Origin: Romanomermis culicivorax
Lineage: Eukaryota; Nematoda; Enoplea; Mermithida; Mermithidae
Direction of reading: 5' to 3'
Length of the DNA: 64,000 nt
Assembly (NCBI GenBank): GCA_963922205.1
Contig: CAWUHX010000260.1
Span: forward strand, 186,001 to 250,000
Part shown: piece after piece, positions 1 to 11,955 of the stretch
Layout: each line of letters begins with the position of its first letter
Numbering within the stretch: the first letter of the stretch is position 1
Position numbers and translations under genes: made by a program
The notes under the pieces: model-generated
What the model saw: the letters and a program-made list of their open reading frames with translations, nothing else
Databases searched by the model: none
What the model was told of the DNA's origin: nothing

Positions 1-659
1 TGAAATATTGACTCCGTTTTGAGCACTTTAATTTCAAGTTTGAATTTAGTTTAATATTTGCAGTGGATTTTAACAGAACTCTTGGTACTATCATTGACCA
101 TAAACAGACAAACTGCATGATTCAAAATTGATGCCAATGAATATAATGCATCATGTGCTTTTATCAGTTTTCCCAGGAATTTTCGCCAACTACCCTATGT
201 TAGAACTTTCCAATTCAAGTTTCAACTCGACAACATTATAGTCGCACGGTGTCTTTTGTACTGTAATTTCCTCTTTTGACGTACTTTCAATGTTACAGTA
301 GACAGGAGACCGGGGTGTCCTAAAATTAGCTCAATAAGGCATGTACATCAACGAAAATTCATTGTCGCCAGATCGCGCTTGGTAAAAGTGCTTTCTCGCA
401 GAAAATGAGATATCGATTCAATTCTTACTATTCTACTATCTGCATAATATCGCCGACAACACGCATTTTCCCGTCAAATTTATTATTATAGTGAGAAAAA
501 TATGCAAATAAGCTTCATAAGAAACTGCGTACTTGTTGCATGCATTGACATTTTGGTTTCTAAAAGACTACTACTTCATACACAAAAGATTTATGTTTGT
601 GTGCCTCATTTCCTCAAAAATTTTCTGTCCCCCGTTTTTTGGTCGTCCTGTAGATTCAG

Positions 660-855
660 AGCGTATACAATAGGCTTAATGTTTGCCTTGGACCAAAAGT
701 GGACAGCCAGAAAATTGGATTTCGACGAGTTAGTACCTACTCCAGACGAGTCTACAATTCTAAAAATGAACCGATTCATCGCCGTTATGAAAGGAAGAGA
801 TCATTTCCTGATTCTACTCCGAGAAGAAGTGCCCGAATTTTTCCATCCAAATTAG
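660..855 (+). CDS. possible terminal exon of an unidentified gene entering from the left
   Basis: An acceptor-like TAGATTCAG ends at 659. An open frame then runs to a TAG at 853-855, and an AATAAA follows at 951-956, which together look like a last exon plus poly(A) signal. The encoded stretch mixes acidic and hydrophobic residues and ends EEVPEFFHPN; I recognise no domain. A second frame is also open across the same bases (from about 660 to a GTTAAT donor-like site near 871) and encodes a very basic peptide, so the frame is uncertain. No upstream partner exon was found in the first 650 bases. It could be a chance ORF. Confidence 0.25.
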
Positions 856-1724
856 GTCGCCAGCGAATTCAGGTTAATCAAGTGGTTTGTTCCTCCTTGC
901 TCTACTCTCGGTCTCTAGAAAAATATATTTTGTTGAAGAGCAAAAAGTCAAATAAATGAGGAGACGACCAACACAAAGAAGACCATAATATCCTAGAATA
1001 TGTAGTCTAGTGTTGTTAGAAAGACGGCAGGGTATATTGGAGCCAGAAGAACGCACTTCTTTCTCCACTAAATGTATTAGATTTTAGGCGCTTTCGCTCT
1101 GCTTACTGCCGTGTTTAGTGTTTTTAGGATTTCGACGAGACTTTAGAAGTTAATCCGTAGACCGTTGAGCAATTTTTTGGGGTAATTTTCCAGCTATATA
1201 CACGCGGCTTTTCGTGGATAATTTTTCGAAGAGTAGCCATTGTGAAAAGTTACGTTTATGTTCCCGATGATGACGAACTTTCTTGTTGATATTTATTTAT
1301 TTATTGACTAATCGTTAACTTCATTCTCATTAACGCTGATAGTTTTCTGCGATGGTATCTTTATTCTATATTTCTATGAAATTCTGCAGTTCATAGATGC
1401 ACGTAATGGTTCGGGGGTATTGACTCACAGCAGATTTTGATTGACCCTCAGCACAATCTTGTCGACCCCCCCCCCAAGCAAATCCGACTCCCCCAGCATT
1501 GATCGCGGAGATGATGAAGAAGAAAGAAGAGGAATTCGTCATATGATTAAAAATGATGCTGTAGTTGCACAATTTTTCTAAAGAAAGCATACTTGATTCC
1601 AAGGAAGTAACATTAAAGTTTTAAAATGTGCCGACCAAGCAAATAATATAAGATATTCGACTAATATAGATTTAAGAATATCCTGCTTGGATTTCGTTAT
1701 CAAATGAGATAGAAATTTCTATCG

Positions 1725-2612
1725 GGCACGTCTTACTACAGCCACTGTCTCACTGCAGCCTCCAAACTATTAATAGACGTTCCACTATTGCTAACTGTCA
1801 CTTAGCGACAGTCTCACCACAGACATTGTCTTGCAACCGCCACCAACGATTTTAAGAGTGTCTATATGTCATAGGATAGGACAAGGAAAGACCACCACCA
1901 ACAGACTTGATCAGAGATCCCGTAAGCATTTCAGCTAACTTTTGAAGGAAGTCTCCGTTTGCTTCCAAAATTAAGCAGAACCATAAGATCGTTCATAAAA
2001 TGTTATTTCAGAGCTAGTATGTTTACTGTTTGAAGAGCCGAGTTTTACATTCTCTGATACATCAGGATTTCTACAGCTGCCTATATCTGTGGTGGACATT
2101 CTTCATTATCAGTCCTCGTACCATTAGCTAACGCAAAAAGCGCATTAGAGTATAACGGAAAATCATGCCCCTGAGTGCAATTTTAAGTTCCTTTTATTAC
2201 TAAAAAAAGACGCATATCAATTAAACAAAAACCTAGAGGACTATGTGAGGATTCTTGAATACTGTTATATGTTTGGATGCCTGTAGTTGTCGCTTTTAAT
2301 AGAAAGTAACACAAAAGTTTTTGATTTCAACAAGAGGCTGATCTAGAAACGTGTAAACTCGTGCAACTTTTATTTGATTAATAAAAAGCACAAATAGCCC
2401 CCCAACTAAGCATTGATAAGGATATTGAAAAACAAAATAACAGCCCTTTATTTTCGGAATAATTTTTTGATGACTGTAGTGAGACAGTGGTTATAGTAGG
2501 AAATTCACATGCTACTTGATTGGAGGTGGCTATACATACTTTGGTGGCCATAGTGAGACAGTGGCTATAGTGGGACAGTGGCTATTGTGGAACGGTGGCT
2601 GTAGAGTGACAC
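1725..2612. repeat. fold-back (inverted-repeat) element, family A copy 1
   Basis: The left arm (about 1725-1860) carries several variants of CTCACTGCAGCCAC-type units. The right arm (about 2470-2612) carries the reverse complement, GTGGCTATAGTGAGACAGTGG. The interior (CCCGTAAGCATTTC, AGCAGAACCATAAGA and AAGTTCCTTTTATT blocks) matches copy 2 at 4640-5512, so these are dispersed copies of one element. No ORF is carried. It is probably a non-autonomous DNA transposon with arrayed sub-terminal repeats. Ends are approximate. Confidence 0.6.
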
Positions 2613-4639
2613 AATCTTTCTAACCAATCCCCTGTCGTGGCTAACCCCCAGTAGAATTTCCATGCTGTAAATGTATGCTGTCAGGTGCGTAAGACATTGA
2701 GATTTTCACAGTAGACGCTTGGGATATAGCTTGATCTACCACAACATTCGTTTTCTAAAATTTTTTTCACAGAATTACTGTTGTCAATTGCATACTGCTG
2801 ACATAGGTTAGCAAACTACTTTTTTAAAACACACGGTGGATATTGTCAAACTGCACGAATATGTGGCGTAATACATAATTTTTCAGAATAATGATCTTTA
2901 ATTCTATCTCAAAGAAGAGCCCCTCTCGATAAACGTATTTGCTATCAGGCTGTCAATTTAATATTCATGGAAATCATAAATTGAATGATGTGAATTCAGA
3001 ACTACCATGCCATTTTCATTACCCGGTTTCATGACTGATTTCAAAACTCTAGTTCCCTCAAGTAGCCAAGTTGGTAAAGAGTTTGGATATAAATTCACCA
3101 ACTTGTCCATTTCTTCATTTCTGATTCTAAAAGTACGTAATTTTCTCAAAATTTCGCATTTTCCTGGATCAAGATGAATGTTTCATCGTTTGAGTGCAGC
3201 ACAAACTTCGAACTGCTACACTATTAGCAAAAAATGAGAACAAGTGATAAAATGCATATCCTTGAATAGAACTCGACGAGCCCTATCGATAGCCGTCATC
3301 GATGTTTTGCGATGATTGATTGATTAATCGCAAAACGATTACATTTTAGTTTTGGCATTTCACCAAGAACAATATTTTGCAGCGAAAGATAAGCTTTTTC
3401 CCCCGCAAACCGTTCGTCTTTATTTTCTCGCTAATAAGTCATGCAGGAAAAGCTCATATAAGTCATCTTTTTCTTTGCATATTCGTTTTGAACTTTTTTT
3501 TACTGTAGGTACATTATCTAGAACTTTAGTAGTTGTAGAAGAAAATTTTTTCTTTATCCGCTAGAAAATCTTCAACAAACGAGATAAAAGGCATTGAAGA
3601 TTTTTTGTGCACCACTCTTTTTGTGTGAAAATGTCAAGATTTTTGTACAAGATATAATAAATTAGTCATTTTCAAAGGCGAAGAGGAGGGAAAAACTTTT
3701 TTCCTCCTAACCATTCCTGTAATATCCGGCGCTTTATTGACTCAATGGCAGATTTTTTTTTTTGAATTTGTTTTCGACCTCGCCTTAAACGGATTATTTT
3801 TGCGCCCGCTCGATTGACGTTTCTATCATTTTTGTGCGAACCTTGAACTTTTTGTACCTCTACTTTTTGTACTGTAGGCGAAATCTGTCAATCATACAGT
3901 TTCACTTGTGTATGTGGGAGCACATTTTTACGGTCATCAGCTGGTCAATGAGGTGGTCAATCCATTGATTGCCAAATTTGATTAATAGCATTTTTATACT
4001 ATATTGTGGTGAGTGTTTTGTTTATCGACATTTTGATTAGACGGCCCAGAAAATATCGCGCGCCCGGGCCAATAAACCCTAATTTGCATAATTTCTATGC
4101 AGATTAAGTCGCGTCCATTCTTGGCTATAAAATATTTAGTCCATTAAGGAGAAACTAGTTCCTTTTAAAGAAAATCTGTTTTTGAATACAAAAAAGAAAA
4201 ATTTACAAACTTTTACGCTATTCGTAGATTTTTCTCCATTGGCTGGTACAGTAAAACGTCATTTTTTCTAATTAATGGTAATTAAATGTTGTTTGGGCTG
4301 CGGCGGAAGGCCTTTTAAGAAAGGAATTTTTGTCCAATTTCGCAACGGTTTTAAAATGGGTATATAATTTATTAATTATCGATAGAGGAAAAATGGAAAA
4401 TAACGCACGAAAATCAACTGAGCGTTTTATTTTTGTGTAACGTGTTTCACCACGTGTGGTTTTATTGATATGGGAATTCCACGCTATTTTAAGAGTCATT
4501 AAGAGTCATGATTGTGTTATCTATTCTTGTACACAACATAGGCTTGTCTCACGAACCCTAATACTTGAATGTATGAGATTTGAATGAATCTGCCATGTTC
4601 TTATGATTTTCGTTGGAGGCATCTTTTAAGCAATATAAT

Positions 4640-5512
4640 CTGAGTCCGTCTCACTGCAGCCATTGTCTCGCTGTAGCCACCGTTCCACTACAGCCACCAA
4701 ACTATCAATGGGCGCCTCACTATAGTTAACTGTCACTTGGTAACTGTCTCGCAACGGCCACCAACGATTATGCGGGCGTTTACACGTCACAAGAGGGGTA
4801 TGAATGGACCAGCAGTAAATCCCGTAAGCATTTCGGCCACATTTTGAAAAAAGTCTCTGTTCCAAATTCCAAGACGAAGTAGAACCATAAGAACGTTCAA
4901 AAAACTATTTAATAGCTCGTACGTTTCCTGAATGAAGTTTCACACCTTCCCCACCTTATATCTCCAAATTTCTCGAGCACTGCTTATATCTGTGGTTGGA
5001 CAATCTTAATTATCAGACTTTGCACCACTAGCTAGGGCAAAAAGCACGTGGTAAAATAACGGACAACTGTGTGCCGTTTTAAGTTCCTTTCATTTTAAAA
5101 TAAGAAGCATTTCAATTAGGTAAAAGTCTTGAGGACTATGTGAGAATTCTTGAATACTGTTATGTGTTTGCATGCCTGTATTTGTAACTTTTGATAGAAA
5201 CTGACAGAAAAGTCAGGAATTTCAACAAGAGGGTGATCTAGAAACTCGCAAACATGTGAAAGTCTTATTTTATTAATAACAATGACAAAAAAGAAAATAT
5301 CCTTACAAATAGTATTACCAATTGAGTAGTACCCCCAATTGGCAAATTGTTTGTTAAAAATATTGAAAAACCAAAGATTGGACCTTTATTTTTGGAATAA
5401 TTTTAGTAGCTGTAGTGAGACAGTGACCATAGTGAAACATTCACATGTTGTTTGATTGGTGGCTATAGTGAGATTATGACTATCGTGGGGTGGTAGTTGT
5501 AGCGAGACACAA
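4640..5512. repeat. fold-back element, family A copy 2
   Basis: Same architecture and orientation as the copy at 1725-2612. The left arm at about 4648-4770 holds CTCACTGCAGCCA, TCTCGCTGTAGCCACC and CCACTACAGCCACC units; the right arm at about 5400-5512 holds their reverse complements. Both copies end in GACACAATC. The interior is alignable throughout with copy 1. No coding capacity is seen. Confidence 0.6.
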
Positions 5513-8457
5513 TCATACTATTTATTGTTATCAGTCTTGCCTGTTTACATGCCCGTGCCACAATTTTGATGCTTTTGTTCCAGAAACTGTGTCAAGTTGA
5601 TCTGCTTATTAGTTTTTTCTGTTGGTTTATATAAGCTGTAATGTTCTTTATCTTCACTAACTCGCTTCTATAAAATTTCCCTCACGAGCTATTTCATGAA
5701 ATTAGTGATAAACCTATAGACAGATGCTTGAGTTTTAGCCCAAGTTTAGCAATCATTGTTCAAATATTATTTCATGTTTAACTTGTGTATGATGGAATCT
5801 TTGTCGACATGAATTTTCAACAGGAATTACATGAAATATGTTGCAATGTTTTTTTATTTTCAAGACATGATTCACAAGTAATAATTCTAGCTTCCCCGAC
5901 CCCATCATCTACTCTTCTTACTGTGGCTAGAGTTGGACAAATCTTCATACGATTGAAAAAATAGTTATTCGAAGAAGCAGTCGACGGTATTATGAACAAA
6001 AAATGACAATATATGTACTCGAGAATTGAATTTTTCCATAATAGTTGTAGCCTATCTAATTTCAACTTCCATTTTCGTAGAATAATTCATTTTTGGCCCA
6101 AAACGCCAATTTTTACGGGGAAAATTACTTTTTTCTTTTCGCCCATTTTCCGATCATCAACGTCTCTCTAATTAAATTTGACGAATGGTCGACAAGAAAA
6201 TTTCGCCGGTAACTTATAAATCAATTTTTTGCATAGAGTTAGTTATATTCCACATCATCAAAAATGTTGTCTTCTACAACCACTAGTATATACTTGTTTG
6301 ACATTTCGACCGGAAAATTTTATTTTCGGATCAATATAGTAGTTCAATGGTGTGTTTATCAGACAACGAGATGATACTCGTACCTTCTTGACTCTTGTTT
6401 TTGAGGTTACTAAACTACCAGTGCTATACATTTCACAGCATGGAGCGCCCCTGGTAACCATGATTCTGTGCAAAAAAGGACATTTTTCTCCTTCTTTCTT
6501 TTTCACTCATGGATGACAGATGATTCCATTATCATTATACATGCAAATGATCATGACAGGTACAATAGCCGGGTTACCGCCGTTAATTTTTTTGTAGCTG
6601 CGTTCGGTAAAGCAGGATTATTTTTTATTACGGGATTTGATACTTTTTGTTGGCAATTTTGATGGATTATGTTTTCAAGTTAATGATTCGATGTTAGTCC
6701 AAGTTGGCTTTACCTCAAAGAACATGTTGTCTGGTGGCAGTTGTTGGTAATTTCAATTCGTTTTTTGGAAGTTTCGGTTATGTAGGAACAAAGTTTATAA
6801 TCGAGAAATTTTTTTTTTGGGTATATAAAGGTAAAGTCTAGTATTCTAGAGTGTAGAGTATTTCTGGATTTCCGAATCCGACTTTCCGCATTAAACAGTG
6901 AGAGTTTTCTAGATCCATGAGATTCTTTGAGAAGGCATTTGATTCGGAGATGCTTCTGGAAAACTTTAGGATTGCCTCTGATTTCATGGAGTGCAGTCAA
7001 AAATTACGAGATATCAGATTTTTCGTGGAATCAGAATAATAATATTTTGTGTTTTATACAGATCAGATTACTGTAAATCTCAAGAAATTAGTACTCGTCC
7101 GGTCGCTAATGAGTCATAGAATTGAGTTATAGAAAAGTTAACGAAAAGTTAACGTTAACCACTTCAAGGTCAGGTAATATTGACTATGTCAGAACCCAAT
7201 CCTTTCACTTTGTTACACTGATATTTCCCCTTGATGCACTTGCAGAATAAGGGTGTTTTCTATGAACGTAGTCGGAAAATTGAGACAATTTTGAGCGTAC
7301 CCATTATAACGCAAAAAGCCAGTAGTGCCTACTTTTTTCGACAATCCAGCTCTCATTTCTTATTGTAATCAGCTTATCATCTCCCATACTTTTCTTCATA
7401 TCTCCCGGCCTCTCTTTCCTGCCCCAAAAAGACATCCTCGGGGTGCAATTTTCGCCAAAGCTTTGAACCAAAGGAGATCTGTGTTAGATTGATTTTTAAT
7501 TTATACATTTCGAGACTCTTCAACATGATCATCAATGCTGCAGCAGCAGCCAGCCAGCCATCTCTTCATGCGAAATGGAGCAACAGACGGAAAAAGTGGT
7601 CACGCATAGCCCTAATACATTTTGGTCTACAGTCGATTTGAGTTAACGCATTTTTTAAGCCATCTCTCTTGTTTTTTATATGCTCGCTTTCATTTATTCG
7701 TAATAGTCATTTTCGCATTTTTCTCTGCCTTTTTTGCTGGATTTGTGGAATTTGATACGAAATGGGACTGCTTTTTCATTCTAGCCGGTTGTTGTTATTG
7801 ACGGGATAAGATTATTTAGGGATAAATATTTCATTTGCACTACGATAAAGGCACATCGTGGAGCTTAGCTTGATACTGTAGATGTGAATTTTTCATGCAC
7901 AGCGTTATTGGCTGATCATTGTCACTGTACGGCAGTTTTCCAGGCTAAGATTTTTTGAAATCATGCTTGCTATGATTTGTGTTGTGTATTGCTGTTCATA
8001 TCACTAATGTCACGAGAAAATCATCCGCAGGTGCAATTGGAAACTCTTTTTACTGTCGGAATTCAGCATTAGTACCATACTCCATTCATTTCGAAATAAT
8101 CGATACAGTGATCCCATAAACGTAAGTTCAATGCGGAAAAAACTAGTAAGCTTATTACTGTTCAATGAAAATTTTTTCGTACATGTGATCGGCAAACAAA
8201 ACAGCTGAAAATTTCCTTCAATCACCTAGTTAAGTGGCCGAAATTCCTCGAATAGTACTCAGCTATCGACATAGTTCTGTCCAAATCGACAATGGATAGG
8301 GATGGAATTTATTCAATAATTTTTTTTTCCATTCTAATCACGAAATTTTTCGTTTTATACAATATCCAGTTTTACACTAAATGGAAATTCCGTCTTAGAT
8401 CGAGCCTACTTTTTGGTTTTCGCTGCGTCATCAGTGTGAAAACACTTTTTCTCGATG

Positions 8458-8862
8458 ACTGGCATCCCACTATAGCCACCAGTCAAACAACATGTGAATA
8501 GCCCACTAGCCTCACTACGGTCACCAAGATTATTCAAAAATATTATTTGCAAAATATATTGAAAGACCCAACATTTGATTTTTCGATATTTTTATCACTG
8601 CTTATTTGCTAATTGTGGGTACTACTTAATTGATGATCCTTTTTTGTTTGTCGTTGTTATTAATAAATAAGAGTTTCACATGTTTACAGGTTTCTAGATC
8701 ACTTACTTGTTAAAATCCCCATTTGTGTTAGCTTATATTAAAAGCTACAAACATAGTTATCCGAAATGTTGCGAGACAGTGGCTGTAGTCGCTAAGTGAC
8801 AGTTGGCTATAGTGGGACGCCAGTTGATTGTTTGGTGGCTGTAGTGAGACGGGCCTAATCTG
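8458..8862. repeat. fold-back element, family A copy 3, inverted and internally deleted
   Basis: Read on the minus strand this matches copies 1 and 2: the GTCTCACTACAGCCACC arm, the GTGATCTAGAAAC block, the TTATTAATAACAA block and the closing GTGGCTATAGTGGGAT arm. It is about half the length because the left interior is missing. The orientation is opposite to the other two copies. Confidence 0.55.
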
Positions 8863-11033
8863 TTTAGAATCACAATTCAATTGTTTTTTTTTATTCTATG
8901 AGTGGAATAGTTTTGTGGTGATTTTTGATCTTTTTTTTGAACCAATTTTTTAATCCTCAATAGTTGAATATAGTATGAAGATATTCGGTCTGTTTCTGTT
9001 AAAATGCTTTTAAATATTATATTCGGAAAGTATGTTTCATTTTATATTTTACACCACTAAGTCTCATCAATTTTTGTGGAATTTTCATCTTACTGTGTCA
9101 TTTTTTCGTAAGCATTCTATAAACAATAGACCATACTATCCAAAAGATACATGACATCGTGAGCCATCCTAAAAATTATAATTAAAAATTTTATCCCTCG
9201 GAACTGCCAAGAATGTCAAGAGACTTTATGAATCTTTTTATGTAAGTTAATATGTCTTCATTCTTGTAATTTGTTAATTAAGCTAATTCTTGTATCTCGT
9301 CTGAAAGAAGACCGAAACTTTTGTCTGCTTCAAAGTTTTTACTCGCCAGACTAAAAATTTTTTTTTCTTCCCTCCATCACACTTCTCCTTAACGCTTTTT
9401 GCGAAAAGTGCGTGAAAAGCCGCAATTTAGAAGCTAATTATTTAGCTAGCCTGAACTAGCCATTTTTCCGCCCGATGATTAGCGGGGTTTCAATTTTTTC
9501 CCCGTTATGAAAAAAATTGCCGGACACAAAAAGAAGTATGATTTTCCGGCTGCTGCGAGCAAAGTTGGCGTCGAATTTCACTTTTCCGAAAAACATGCAA
9601 CGGCTGGTGTATGCGGGGGAGCATTGTGAATGAAAAACCGCCTTGTTGCTGCGCTAATTTCTAGCCTTTTGTTCTCGTCTTATTATATTGCTTCTTGGAA
9701 AGAAAGTTTGCGAGAAGTGTGATAAAAATTTATTTATAGGATGTTTAGACTGGCTTTTATCTTTTAGCTTATTATACAGCTCAGCTTATCCTACTGTCAT
9801 CATACCCACTTCAACTTCGACAACATGTTTGTGCGGTTTCAGTTTCTTCATAAGACAAGACTTTGCTTGACATATTACTAACATTGTCTAGGAAGCTTTT
9901 CAAAAATAGGTAAATTTTCATATTATTGCTTTTTAAACTGTGTTTGATTAATTTCAGCTTTTTACTGACTGCATATATGTCCAATCAATATTATACAACG
10001 TTTGGCATCTTTTTTTAAATGCCGCACTTTTTCACTCCCATCTTTTGTAATATAATTTAAGACCATACTTCAGAATGTAAGCGTGTGAAAACTTGCTGAT
10101 CCTGGTTTAACATTTTTAGGTTAATTTTTTTGAAAAATCAGATTTACAGCATTTAGATCTGGACCCACACGTTGAAAGATAGTAGCTGTTTGGTAGATGC
10201 TACCAGAGTTCGAGCTAGGTTTTATTATACCTCCATGTTTCAACACACACAAAGTCCCCTTAATCTAGAAATCATTTTGGAAAACATGAGTTAAAGAAAG
10301 ATTTGAATTGTTAATCAATCAAATATTAAGATCTAACAATGGGTTTTCGTTTCGGTCTAATCTAATGAAATCTAAGTAGGAAAATTCATTGTTTGTTGTT
10401 TGAATTTTTTCAGTGTTTCATCCTGGCGTGTTTTTTGGGTAACGTCGATACTATTGTTTGACATCCAAAAAGTATTTCATGAAAAAGCATCGATCCCTTC
10501 CCATTGAATTTTATTTTTTCCTGATCAGATATTGCAGTTTTTGTGTATAAACAACCTGAGGATTCATCGTCTAATCAATATAGAAGATGTAAGATATAAA
10601 TGTTAAGCTTGTTGCATATAGTTGTGCAAATTGTAGGAAGTGTATTAAATTTCGAAAAATTTCATACTGTAGCATCCTGATCTAAATCACATAGTTTGTA
10701 GTCTAGTCCATTGTAAAAAAAATCAAGATGCTTGTAGTCCTCAAAATGCTTGGAAAGACACGTCACTGTTGCATATTCATTATTCAACCCGAATTTTTAA
10801 AATTTTTCTATGATAAATTTTATAGTTTCAAAAATTCGATAAACAAAACACCACTTGCTTCTGGCAGTTTCGATACCACAGACATAACGGTATTTCCAGC
10901 ATTCTGTCAGTTTTTCTCGAACTCGAAATTTCATAGAAAGTATTCGATTTTGGGGCTCAATTTCTGACCAAAAATGTTGAAAATGTCTTCTTGTAAAAGA
11001 AAAGGTGATTTCTCTGCCTTTTCAGGACATAAG

Positions 11034-11084
11034 ATACGAATTTTTTAGAAATTTTCGGCAAGAAGATTTCTAAAAAATTCGTAT
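11034..11084. other. perfect 19-bp inverted repeat (hairpin)
   Basis: Arms 11034-11052 and 11066-11084 are perfect reverse complements (core TACGAATTTTTTAGAAAT), separated by 13 bases. The hairpin lies about 550 bases upstream of the Kirre-like start codon. It is AT-rich, so it may be incidental or the relic of a small mobile element. Confidence 0.6.
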
Positions 11085-11512
11085 AAGGGGAAATATTATA
11101 AGGAGAACTGCGTCCGTGTTTAAATCGTATATCGTGTCCATAGTTTGTTTTGTTGTTTGTTCCGCCATCATAAGGACACCAGATCAGTTACAGTATACGG
11201 GCATTCAGTCGATTTCCGGATTCACCTACTATACTCCCAGCTAGAGTATATTGGATCATTCTGGATCATTAAAATACATTCTATTCTTGCATATATTTTC
11301 GTTTTTGGTTAACTTGAACGTTTTTTTACGTTTTTTCTTCATCAATATCTTTCGCCGTCTAGCCCTTTTCGATTCTCGGCCTCGTTTCCATAATTTATAG
11401 CCCTTTTTAACCGCCAAAAATTGGTCCATCGACGATAGAGGCCCGAAAGAATTTTTTCCTTACTACATATTATAACATATTTTCCCCATAATATCACCAC
11501 AATTATTCGCTA

Positions 11513-11636
11513 TTTTGTTTTTTTTCAGAAACGGTTATTTTCCAGTTAAATTATACATAGTGGAAGCACGACATCGATTTTTGTACCTGCGAATCATTGT
11601 CATAAGTTACAGTAACCGGACTTGATTATACCGGTA
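11513..11636 (+). promoter_or_regulatory. splice acceptor and 5' UTR of the Kirre-like gene
   Basis: A strong nematode-type acceptor (TTTTGTTTTTTTTCAG) ends at 11528, 108 bases before the ATG at 11637. A weaker TTATTTTCCAG ends at 11545. These could be trans-splice (SL) acceptors or the 3' end of an upstream non-coding intron. No coding exon further upstream is needed, because the first exon already encodes a signal peptide. Confidence 0.5.
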
Positions 11637-11955
11637 ATGAAACGAATATTGATTGTTAATTTGTTATTATTGTTATCGGTCGATTTGGACATTTGTCAAG
11701 AAGATTTCAACTCTCCACAAACGACGACAATTATTGTAGAATCAACAGGTATTGTAAAAACGAAAAAATTTCGACAAAAAATCGTCGAAGAGCCTACGAA
11801 TGTGAGCGCAGTTTTGGGCGACAACGTTCGATTGATATGCAAGGTGGCCGATCAGGCGGGATCGGTCGTCTGGAGTAAAGGGGAATTTTTCTTGGGTATG
11901 GATCGCGGTCTGGCCGCGCACAGTCGTTATTCCATGGTCGGATCCGGCATCAAAG
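11637..11955 (+). CDS. syg-1: Kirre-like exon 1: signal peptide and first half of Ig1
   Basis: The start is the ATG followed by MKRILIVNLLLLLSVD, a good hydrophobic signal peptide. The exon ends at ATCAAAG before GTAGA (phase 1). It carries C68, W79 and the RYSM segment of Ig1. The linker before Ig1 (about 21-46) is rich in T, K and acidic residues. Confidence 0.85.

Larger units (their letters stand above)
1..11528. other. largely non-coding region upstream of the Kirre-like gene
   Basis: Apart from the weak exon at 660-855, three fold-back repeats and one hairpin, I see no supportable gene here. Open frames are short, lack paired splice sites and sit in AT-rich sequence. A run of C at about 1467-1475 and a CAG-type repeat near 7538-7560 are the only other low-complexity items that stand out. 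Confidence 0.6.
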
